From positions 248,001-312,000 of the forward strand of contig NZ_JABAIA010000004.1 of the NCBI RefSeq assembly GCF_012641275.1: a DNA stretch of 64,000 bases, read 5' to 3'. This stretch comes from Chitinophaga varians (GTDB lineage: Bacteria; Bacteroidota; Bacteroidia; Chitinophagales; Chitinophagaceae). Below are positions 1 to 7,323 of this stretch, in pieces (the stretch's first letter is position 1; each line of letters starts with the position of its first letter). The position numbers and the translations under genes are program-made. The notes below the pieces were generated by a model. The model was given only the letters and a program-made list of their open reading frames with translations. It did no database searches and was not told the origin of the DNA.

Positions 1-1
1 T

Positions 2-910
2 ATCCACGTAGGGATCAGTATCGATGGTACGCCTGAAGCGCATGACAAATACAGATTAGACCATAAGGGACGGGGTACGTACCAACAGGTGGTCCGTGGC
101 CTGGGTGCCATTCAGCATTTCGATGCACAAAACAAAACGAAAATAGACAAAGGCGTACTTTCTGTTATAGACGTTACTACATCTCCGGCAGCAGTATGGG
201 ACCATTTCAGCCGACTGAAAATGACACGGGTGAATTTGTTATTGCCCGATCATAATTATGATTTCCTGCCTCCGGGAAAAGAGCACCCGGACGGGATAAA
301 CAATACGGTATATGCCGATTGGTTGATCGGAATATTTGACCTTTGGTTCGATGAGCCGGGAGAGAAACCCGCCATTTCCATGTTCAAAGACATTATGTAC
401 CTCTTGCTCGGCGCTGAGGTACGACACGACTACTGGGGTACCGGCAGCCTCGGTATACTGATCATTGAAACAGACGGTGGCATCGAACCGGCCGATTCTC
501 TCAAGATTTGCGGCAATGAATTTACCAAGCTGGGGATGAACATTTTTAAGGACAGTCTGGACGATGCCCTGAGCCAGGAGCTTCCCCAACTGTATAATCT
601 CAGCAAACAAAAGGTATGCAGAAAGTGTAGTGCATGCCCGGTGCGGGAGATATGTGGCGGAGGCTTTTTTACCCATCGTTATTCAAGCCGGAATGGCTTT
701 AATAATCCGTCTGTTTATTGTTCAGACCTGCTAAAACTGATCACTCATATACAAAACAGGATATTTGGCAACCTGCCTGCAACGTTGCTGGACCAGGCTA
801 AGATTGTCCCGATCTCTTTTGAAGAAGCAAAAAGTGATATTGAGACTAACCTTTCCAATTATCCTGATCCGGTATATATAGAAGAACTGGAATCCTTCAA
901 AAAAAGCTAA
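2..910 (+). CDS. Radical SAM/SPASM cyclophane peptide maturase, C-terminal part (5' end outside window)
   Basis: The frame is open from base 2, so the gene starts upstream and the GTG at 89 is an internal codon. The first residues read like the middle of a radical SAM barrel (a VGISIDG strand followed by HD..R). The C-terminal third carries a SPASM-type cysteine cluster: ICGNEF near base 505, then CRKCSACPVREICGGG near 617-662 and SVYCSDL near 715. The run H-R-Y-S-S-x-N-G-F-x-N-P-S-V-Y-C is characteristic of the FxsB/GrrM/YhhB group, which cross-links aromatic side chains of a precursor peptide into three-residue cyclophanes. The N-terminal CxxxCxxC motif is not in the window. The next gene starts 5 bases downstream, so they are probably one operon. 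Group is fairly sure; exact subfamily is inference. Confidence 0.85.
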   Translation: MHVGISIDGTPEAHDKYRLDHKGRGTYQQVVRGLGAIQHFDAQNKTKIDKGVLSVIDVTTSPAAVWDHFSRLKMTRVNLLLPDHNYDFLPPGKEHPDGINNTVYADWLIGIFDLWFDEPGEKPAISMFKDIMYLLLGAEVRHDYWGTGSLGILIIETDGGIEPADSLKICGNEFTKLGMNIFKDSLDDALSQELPQLYNLSKQKVCRKCSACPVREICGGGFFTHRYSSRNGFNNPSVYCSDLLKLITHIQNRIFGNLPATLLDQAKIVPISFEEAKSDIETNLSNYPDPVYIEELESFKKS

Positions 911-915
911 AGACG

Positions 916-1779
916 ATGTTAACAGAGGATATTAAAATCTACTGTCCGGCCGGTCTGGAAACAGAAAACAGGATCTGGATCAGCAAAGGGCTGCAGAAGG
1001 CGCCTGCTACTGAAGATGGCTTTTCGTTTGAAAGCGACGCCTATCGGCCGGGACTTCCCTGGCGTGTTCCGGAAGCTGAAGAAACGGCTGTGTTATTCAC
1101 AACAGATGCTGAGAGAACTCCATCCCGCACAATCGGGTTAAGCAAACTGCCTGAAGATATTGCGGATATCTTCATTCGTATAGGGTTGCCCGGGATCACC
1201 TCGGACGATGAGCTGAAAATACTTCGGAAGCATCATGCGGCCGATTATATCGCCGCCATGGAGGGCATGTATGCGTATATGGGCTCGTTCCAGTGTGACA
1301 GCCCGGAAGCTTTTAGTAAAATTGGTGTTGTTATCAATGAGCCCGATAAAAGAAGTGTGACGATCAACCTGAAAAATGGCTGTCTGACCGGTCTGCATTT
1401 AGATTCGTGGGACAGGCTGGATATCGGTAAGCTGGACACGGCCACCAACAGGATATGTTTCAACCTGGGGGCACAGGACCGCTTCTTCCTGTTTACCAAC
1501 CTGTCGGTAAAGACACTCTGTGGTTGGGTGGAGCAGCAACTTTCTGTCAACCCTTATTTGATGAGCAAAAATGAGCTTTGCCAGTTGTTTTTTACCCACT
1601 GGCCTGAATACCCGGTGGTCAAGCTACGGGTGAAACCTTTTGAAGCGTATATCGCGCCTACGGAAAACCTGATTCATGATGGCTGTACGGAAGGCGGAAA
1701 ACAAAAAGACATCTGTTGTACAGCAAGGGGATATTTTAATGTGGCCGACAATATAAAAAAGCATGTTCATGGACATTAA
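916..1779 (+). CDS. Putative 2OG-Fe(II) oxygenase of a cyclophane RiPP cluster (YhhC-like)
   Basis: This 287-residue protein has no signal peptide or membrane segment, so it is probably cytosolic. The sequence shows H161-L-D163, then H254 in NLIHDG and R271 in CTARGYF. That is the order expected for the iron ligands (HxD...H) and the 2-oxoglutarate-binding Arg of a double-stranded beta-helix oxygenase. It follows the radical SAM gene by 5 bases and overlaps the next gene by 17. An oxygenase family next to cyclophane maturases is annotated as YhhC, and this protein fits that setting, so hydroxylation of the cyclised peptide is the likely role. The ligand assignment is my reading of the sequence and was not aligned. 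Confidence 0.6.
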   Translation: MLTEDIKIYCPAGLETENRIWISKGLQKAPATEDGFSFESDAYRPGLPWRVPEAEETAVLFTTDAERTPSRTIGLSKLPEDIADIFIRIGLPGITSDDELKILRKHHAADYIAAMEGMYAYMGSFQCDSPEAFSKIGVVINEPDKRSVTINLKNGCLTGLHLDSWDRLDIGKLDTATNRICFNLGAQDRFFLFTNLSVKTLCGWVEQQLSVNPYLMSKNELCQLFFTHWPEYPVVKLRVKPFEAYIAPTENLIHDGCTEGGKQKDICCTARGYFNVADNIKKHVHGH

Positions 1780-2764
1780 GCAGTTCGACAATCCAGTAGT
1801 TTTTTTTGATAATGCAATAGGGGACAGCTTTGTGGCATTGCCGGCTTTAAGGGCGCTGGCGCAGCTTGCAGAGGGACGGTTATCGCTGATTACCTGCGGT
1901 GGCAGATGCGGTAAAATCAATTTCACCATTTTTCGCGAGCTGGCAGTAAAACATATCTACGGTATAGATGTGGCGGAAACCGAGCGGGGAAAAGAAATTA
2001 ATCCTGATGAACTTGGCGCCTGTCTTAATAACAGTGATCTGTTCATATACATGAATACCTGGATGCCGGCGGGAGAAGTGATGCAGCAGGTGCTCAGTTC
2101 TTTTGCCCCGAGGCCGTCCATAGGATTTTATAAGTATATGTCTGTGCAGATACCTTATGAGAAAAGCCTCCATAGCGCGGACCTATTGTTTCAGTTCCCG
2201 TTGTTTTTCAACAGGGAAACAGATATTCAGGATTTTGCCTATTCTCCTGAGCCGCCAACGGAAGTGCGCCGGCTTGTATGCCAGTTCAGGAATAAGTTTC
2301 CGGCAACAAGTAAGTTGCTCATTGTTCATGCCGATACTAAAACGAATAAAACATGGCCCTTTGAATATTATCCGGCGCTGTTGGACAGAATAATGGACAC
2401 CATGCCGGAGGTGGTCGTTATTTTTATCGGTATTAAGAAGCCGGATGTCAGTAGCTGCAAACACGTTTCCCGAATACTGCGTTTTGAAGAAGCGCTGCCT
2501 TTTTCGATGGACTGGGCATTTGTTTCGATAGCAGATATTTTCCTGGGGGTTGATTCTGTCTTTCTGCATATAGCGGACCTCTTTCACGTGCCCGTGGTTA
2601 GTTTGTTCGGGCCCTCGTCAGTGCAGGAATGGGGAGTACGTTTTTCTGCGCACCATCGCTGCGTGGAAGCGCCCTCCGGAAATATGGAAGATATCACCGT
2701 AGATGCCGTATATAACGGCTTTTCTGACTTAATGACCTGTCAACCCATAGTGGTTCGCTCGTAA
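1763..2764 (+). CDS. GT9-like (heptosyltransferase-type) glycosyltransferase
   Basis: This 333-residue protein has the layout of family 9 glycosyltransferases (ADP-heptose:LPS heptosyltransferases). An N-terminal motif FDNAIGDSFVALPALRAL matches the usual GxGD...PALRAL element. The C-terminal LHIADLFHVPVVSLFGPSS matches the nucleotide-sugar binding region. No signal peptide is seen. It starts inside the preceding gene (17-base overlap; a second ATG at 1769 is possible), so translational coupling is likely. It lies between RiPP maturation genes and the exporter, which suggests it glycosylates the peptide rather than lipopolysaccharide, but this is inference. A divergent paralogue lies at 6296-7312; both share a NTW...SIGFY stretch in the middle. 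Confidence 0.7.
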   Translation: MFMDIKQFDNPVVFFDNAIGDSFVALPALRALAQLAEGRLSLITCGGRCGKINFTIFRELAVKHIYGIDVAETERGKEINPDELGACLNNSDLFIYMNTWMPAGEVMQQVLSSFAPRPSIGFYKYMSVQIPYEKSLHSADLLFQFPLFFNRETDIQDFAYSPEPPTEVRRLVCQFRNKFPATSKLLIVHADTKTNKTWPFEYYPALLDRIMDTMPEVVVIFIGIKKPDVSSCKHVSRILRFEEALPFSMDWAFVSIADIFLGVDSVFLHIADLFHVPVVSLFGPSSVQEWGVRFSAHHRCVEAPSGNMEDITVDAVYNGFSDLMTCQPIVVRS

Positions 2765-2785
2765 AGCAGGTTTAAACGGATAATA

Positions 2786-5056
2786 ATGTTGAACAGAAAA
2801 TTTCCTTTCTATGCGCAGCATGATAGCAATGATTGTGGCCCGGCTTGTCTGAAAATGGTAGCCAAGTACTATGGCAAGGATGTGGAGCTGGAGATGCTGC
2901 GTCAGTCGTCCTATATTAACAGAAATGGTGTCAGCTTGCTGGGGATCAGCCAGGCGGCGGAGCGTATCGGATTTCGCACGCTTATGGTGCAGACATCTTA
3001 TGAAAAACTGTATGGAAATGTTCCGTTACCGTGTATTTTACACTGGAACCAGGAACATTTTGTCGTTTTATTTAAAAAAGAAGGCGCCGGTATCGGCGAA
3101 GGTGGGTGGTTGCTGCAAAAAAAAGCAGGAAAAAATGGTCATGGAGAAAATGTCAGTTTCTGGATTGGCGATCCCGCTCACGACCTGATAAAGATCGATA
3201 AATCCACGTTGCTCAAAAGCTGGATCAGCGACACCAGGGATAAAGGTGTTGCGTTGGTTTTATATCCGTCTCCTGAGTTTCTGGATGAAAGGGCCGTTAC
3301 CGGTGTAAAGAAATATACCGGCCTGGGATTGTTGTTTGACTATGTCAAACCTTACAGGCGGTATATATTTCAATTGTTCCTAGGAATGATTTTAGGCAGT
3401 GTCATCTCACTCGCGCTGCCTTTCCTTACACAAACAATCGTAGACTACGGGGTAGGGTTTAAAGACCTCAGTATAGTTGTGCTGGTTTTGTTTTCTCAGC
3501 TGTTTCTGTTTGCGGGCAGCACGGTTATTGAGCTGTTCAGAGGCTGGATCTTGCTGCATATGAACTCCCGGATAAGTATCACTATTCTTTCCGACTTCCT
3601 GGCCAAATTAATGCGGTTGCCGGTGAAGTTCTTCGATACGCATACCACGGGAGATATTACACAACGGCTGCAGGACCACGGTAAAATCGAATTGTTCCTG
3701 ACTGGTGTCACCATCAATACTTTTTTTTCGGTGGTTAATATTTTTGTATTTCTGATTATACTCTTTGTTTATAGCGCGAAAATATTTTTGACCTTTTTTC
3801 TGTTTAGCACATTATCTATTCTTTGGATACTCTTTTTCCTGGAAAAGCGGAAGCATGTTGAATACCGGCGATTTCAGGCGCTTCGGGACAACCAGGATTC
3901 TACCTACGAGATCGTAAACGGTATGAAAGAGATCAAACTGTATAACAGCGAAATCAGCAGGAGATGGATTTGGGAACGTATTCAGGTAAAGCTGTTTAAA
4001 TTAAACATAACTGGTCTGAGACTAAGCCAGTACCAGGAATCCGGGTTTAATACCCTCACACAGTTAAAGAATATTCTAGTTTCTTTCTTTGCCGCCCAGG
4101 CAACAATAAATGGTGAGATGACGCTGGGCATGATGTTAAGCATTTCCTATATTATCGGGCAGACGAACAGCCCTTTGCAGCAGCTGGCCATGTTTTTCCG
4201 TTCTGCGCAGGATGCAAAACTGAGCATGGACCGCCTTCAGGAGATCCATAATAAGGAGAATGAAGACGAAAATCAAGCAGGGCAACAGATGGAAGGAGAG
4301 ATGAGAGAGGACATAACGGGGGATATCGTTATCAGCAACCTGTCTTTTAAATATGGCGGTGCTCATTCTTCCTATGTACTGAAGGATATCAATCTGGTGA
4401 TACCGGAGGGAAAGGTGACAGCGATCGTAGGGACCAGCGGCAGCGGGAAAACAACGTTGCTGAAGCTGATGCTGAAGTTTTATGAACCGGCGGAAGGAAC
4501 GATCAGGGTCGGCAACCATGACCTGGCCCATTTGTCTTCCGGCGAGTGGCGGGAACATTGCGGCGCCGTGATGCAGGACGGATATATTTTCGGAGACACT
4601 ATTGCGAGGAACATCGTCATTGATGGCAGCAGGATAGATGCCCGGCGTATGGACAATGCTGTGGAGATAGCCAATATCAAAGAGTTTATCATGAGTAAAC
4701 CCATGAAGTACACTACCAGGTTGGGCAGTTCAGGAGGTGGTTTAAGCGCCGGGCAAAAACAAAGGATCTTAATTGCGAGGGCCGTTTACAAAGATCCGAA
4801 GTTCCTGTTGTTTGATGAGGCCACCAGTGCGCTGGATGCCAACAATGAAAGGGCCATTATCGAAAATCTCACAAAATTTTTCCAATCGAAGACCGTGGTG
4901 GTGATCGCTCACAGGCTTAGTACAGTGAAAAATGCCGATCAGATCGTTGTGCTGGACCAGGGGGAGATAGCCGAGCAGGGTACCCATGCAGAATTGGTCC
5001 AGCGGAAGGGAAAGTATTTTGACCTGGTAAAAAATCAGCTTGAACTGGGAAATTAG
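2786..5056 (+). CDS. Peptidase-containing ABC transporter (C39 leader peptidase, membrane and ATPase domains)
   Basis: This inner-membrane exporter cuts the leader from a peptide at a double-glycine-type site and exports the core. Residues 1-150 are a C39 cysteine protease: Q11, catalytic C17 in NDCGPACL, H91 in NQEHFVVL and D129 in WIGDPA. Residues about 185-480 hold the hydrophobic helices of the ABC membrane domain. The ATPase has Walker A GTSGSGKTT near 549, signature LSAGQKQR near 653, Walker B FLLFDEATSALD near 673 and the H-loop AHR. At 756 residues it is full length for the family. It sits between a GT9-like gene and a short HlyD-like gene, in a cluster with a radical SAM maturase, so its substrate is probably the modified RiPP. 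Confidence 0.95.
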   Translation: MLNRKFPFYAQHDSNDCGPACLKMVAKYYGKDVELEMLRQSSYINRNGVSLLGISQAAERIGFRTLMVQTSYEKLYGNVPLPCILHWNQEHFVVLFKKEGAGIGEGGWLLQKKAGKNGHGENVSFWIGDPAHDLIKIDKSTLLKSWISDTRDKGVALVLYPSPEFLDERAVTGVKKYTGLGLLFDYVKPYRRYIFQLFLGMILGSVISLALPFLTQTIVDYGVGFKDLSIVVLVLFSQLFLFAGSTVIELFRGWILLHMNSRISITILSDFLAKLMRLPVKFFDTHTTGDITQRLQDHGKIELFLTGVTINTFFSVVNIFVFLIILFVYSAKIFLTFFLFSTLSILWILFFLEKRKHVEYRRFQALRDNQDSTYEIVNGMKEIKLYNSEISRRWIWERIQVKLFKLNITGLRLSQYQESGFNTLTQLKNILVSFFAAQATINGEMTLGMMLSISYIIGQTNSPLQQLAMFFRSAQDAKLSMDRLQEIHNKENEDENQAGQQMEGEMREDITGDIVISNLSFKYGGAHSSYVLKDINLVIPEGKVTAIVGTSGSGKTTLLKLMLKFYEPAEGTIRVGNHDLAHLSSGEWREHCGAVMQDGYIFGDTIARNIVIDGSRIDARRMDNAVEIANIKEFIMSKPMKYTTRLGSSGGGLSAGQKQRILIARAVYKDPKFLLFDEATSALDANNERAIIENLTKFFQSKTVVVIAHRLSTVKNADQIVVLDQGEIAEQGTHAELVQRKGKYFDLVKNQLELGN

Positions 5057-5063
5057 CAACAAT

Positions 5064-5585
5064 ATGCCGGATAGATTTGAAATAAGAAGCGAAGAGGTCC
5101 AGGAAGTGTTAGAAACGATGCCTCGTGGGATAACCCGTTGGGGGACCAGCCTGATGGCCGGTATTTTGGCGTTGTTGCTGCTGATAGCCGGTTTGGTGAA
5201 ATATCCGGACGTGGGCAGATTTAATGTTGTTATAAAAATTGCCAACGATTCCTCTGGTGTGCCGCCTGGTTATCATCAGCAGGCATATGCGCAATTAAAC
5301 CTGCCGCAAACGGATTTTTCCAAAGTAGCCGGAGGAAAAAAGGTGCAGTTAAAATTTCCTGCTTATCCTGTTCATGAGTTTGGCGTTGTAAATGGTACTA
5401 TACCGCCGTTTAAGGCGACTGCCAATGAGGAGGACTTTACTGTGCCCGTCCGGGTGGAATTACCGCAGGATGGGCAGACGACCCGGCACAGGAAGATTGA
5501 GTATTTCAACGGTTTGCAGGCGGAAGTGGAGATTGTGTACGGACAGGCGTCGGTGCTGGAGCGGATGATCGGAAGACACTGGTAA
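5064..5585 (+). CDS. Truncated HlyD-like membrane fusion protein lacking the lipoyl and hairpin region
   Basis: The protein begins MPDRFEIRSEEVQEVLETMP, a typical Bacteroidota HlyD N-terminus, followed by one membrane helix (about residues 27-44) and KYPD. It then goes almost directly to a C-terminal part resembling the adaptor beta-barrel (GGKKVQLKFPAYPVHEFGVVNGTI) and ends with a normal tail (ERMIGRHW). Adaptors of this family usually have over 400 residues; this one has 173. The missing part corresponds to the lipoyl domains and coiled-coil hairpin that contact the outer-membrane channel. No DNA for the missing part remains, so it is a deletion-type form and not a frameshift. I prefer the ATG at 5064, 8 bases after the exporter stop, over the in-frame TTG at 5040. 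Confidence 0.7.
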   Translation: MPDRFEIRSEEVQEVLETMPRGITRWGTSLMAGILALLLLIAGLVKYPDVGRFNVVIKIANDSSGVPPGYHQQAYAQLNLPQTDFSKVAGGKKVQLKFPAYPVHEFGVVNGTIPPFKATANEEDFTVPVRVELPQDGQTTRHRKIEYFNGLQAEVEIVYGQASVLERMIGRHW

Positions 5586-5610
5586 TAGTATGTTGTAAAA
5601 AGACAAAGAT

Positions 5611-6330
5611 ATGAAGGCATTCCTGTTTTGTACCAGCTATATCGCAGACCGGGGCCAGCATGTTCCCGGCAGATATATGAAGTATATATCCTTTTATCAA
5701 TCCAGGTTGGCCGCCCTGGGTGCAGAACATCTTTTTCTGGTGAATGATGGAAGGGCTCATATTGATAAAATAGCAGGCAGTATGACAGCCGTCATTTCTG
5801 CGGAGACTCTTCCGGACCAACATCTGATGCCGGGCACGTATATGATCTCTTTTGAAAAAGGGCTGGGAAGGCCTTCTATTGACGATCACTGCGGATGGTG
5901 GAGAAGTTTTGTGTTTTCTTATACTATTGCCAGGAGGTACGGGTTTGATAAAATTATACATGTTGAGTCCGACTTTTTTCTGCTTTCAGAGCGGCTACTG
6001 TCATTCATCCGCAGTATCAGTTCCGGATGGCATTCCTTATGGAGCAGCAGTTGTAAGTGGCCGGAGTCTGGTATCCAGATAATATGCAAGGACCGGTTTG
6101 AAGAATTGTTTGTCGCGTCTGAGCAAGCCAGGAGCCTAGGGTATAACAGCTATTATCCGGCGGAGCATACCCTGCCGTTTTCCGCAGTGCACCGCCACTT
6201 TTTGGGTGACAGGCTTGACTGTCTGCCATCCGGGACCACTACCGCCGGGCAGGAGGTGTTTTTGAACTATGATTATATTGGTAATGTACCTGTAAATGAC
6301 ATCGTTGATGGAGAACAGATCAAGCTATAG
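5611..6330 (+). CDS. Glycosyltransferase-like protein of the RiPP cluster
   Basis: This 239-residue protein has no signal peptide. The segment HCGWWRSFVFSYTIARRYGF followed by KIIHVESDFFLLS looks like the acidic metal/nucleotide-sugar site of a GT-A fold (an ESD in the place of DxD), preceded by an N-terminal LFCTSYI strand. I do not recognise a named family, so glycosyltransferase is inferred from this motif and from its neighbours. It starts 26 bases after the short adaptor gene and its 3' end overlaps the second GT9-like gene by 35 bases, so it is clearly part of the same operon. Confidence 0.5.
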   Translation: MKAFLFCTSYIADRGQHVPGRYMKYISFYQSRLAALGAEHLFLVNDGRAHIDKIAGSMTAVISAETLPDQHLMPGTYMISFEKGLGRPSIDDHCGWWRSFVFSYTIARRYGFDKIIHVESDFFLLSERLLSFIRSISSGWHSLWSSSCKWPESGIQIICKDRFEELFVASEQARSLGYNSYYPAEHTLPFSAVHRHFLGDRLDCLPSGTTTAGQEVFLNYDYIGNVPVNDIVDGEQIKL

Positions 6331-7312
6331 GAGCGTCTGCATCTTATATGACTGCGGTAATGAAGGAGATGAGCTGGGAAATATCCTCAGTACGCATTTT
6401 CTGATTGGTCCGGTTCTGAAAGCATTGCAGGCGATGTTTGGAGATGAAATGATTTTTGTGGGGCGGAAAGCCATTGCAGAGGTTATTTTTTCTCCTGTCA
6501 GATTTAAGAAAATAGTGGAGATGGGTGTTCGTATTGATTCGGGGGTCAGAAGGGTTGACCTGCAAGGTATATTGAAGGAAATTCAGGAATGTGATCTGAT
6601 AATTTGTTTAAACACCTGGATAGGCGGAGAGGGGGAGAATTTGAAGATGTTGCTGGAGCATTTGTCACCCCAGTGGTCAATTGGTTTTTATGATTTTTTT
6701 AAAGAGAAGCTAGCTTTTAACCCGGATATGCATTTTTGTGATATGATGTTTCAGTGTGTTGCGCTGATGGATCCATCTGCTGCAATAGCGGATTTTGTCC
6801 GCGGCCCAGAGGTGCCGCAAAGGGGGAGGGAGATTGTAAGGCAGTTTGTGGGCACCCTGAAGTCAGAAGGCGGGAGCATATTGGTTGTGGCGCCACACGC
6901 TACCTGCCAGAGGAAGGAAATAGCTTATTCCGTATATCCGGAGGCCTTAAAAAAAGTGTTAGATAATTTTGATAATTTAAGTATAATTGTACTATCTTCT
7001 GAGTTTCGATGGCCCTATTCGGACGCATATAAGGATAGGATTGTGATATTTGATCATTTCACTACTGAAGTAACCTGGTCTTTTGTAGCACATGCCGATT
7101 ATTTTCTGGGCCCGGAGTCTGATGCCCTGCATATTGCTGATATTTACAGAATACCTTCTGTCGGCATTTTTGGGAAGCTGTCCCCTGTTCATTTTAGTGG
7201 CTTCAGATTCGCAGAGAACTATTCTTTACAGAGCAATGATTACGCGATGCAGGATATTACTACAGAACAGATCAGTGAAGCACTCCGGCAGCTTATTATG
7301 AAAACGCTTTAA
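6296..7312 (+). CDS. Second GT9-like protein, paralogue of the one at 1763-2764
   Basis: This 338-residue protein shares segments with the GT9-like protein at 1763: CDLIICLNTWIGG against SDLFIYMNTWMPA, WSIGFYDFF against PSIGFYKYM, and a C-terminal LHIADIYRIPSVGIFGKLSP against LHIADLFHVPVVSLFGPSS. The N-terminal glycine loop is more divergent (DCGNEGDELGN), so its activity may differ or be lost. It overlaps the preceding gene; an ATG at 6308 is an alternative start. Transfer of a sugar to the exported peptide, or an accessory role beside the first GT9-like enzyme, are both possible. Family placement rests on motifs only. Confidence 0.6.
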   Translation: MTSLMENRSSYRSVCILYDCGNEGDELGNILSTHFLIGPVLKALQAMFGDEMIFVGRKAIAEVIFSPVRFKKIVEMGVRIDSGVRRVDLQGILKEIQECDLIICLNTWIGGEGENLKMLLEHLSPQWSIGFYDFFKEKLAFNPDMHFCDMMFQCVALMDPSAAIADFVRGPEVPQRGREIVRQFVGTLKSEGGSILVVAPHATCQRKEIAYSVYPEALKKVLDNFDNLSIIVLSSEFRWPYSDAYKDRIVIFDHFTTEVTWSFVAHADYFLGPESDALHIADIYRIPSVGIFGKLSPVHFSGFRFAENYSLQSNDYAMQDITTEQISEALRQLIMKTL

Positions 7313-7323
7313 TATTCTACGTT

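Noticed and set aside
2..7312. A precursor peptide for the RiPP cluster inside the window
   Set aside because: The gaps between genes are at most about 26 bases and no small frame with a Gly-Gly leader is present; it must lie upstream if it is linked.
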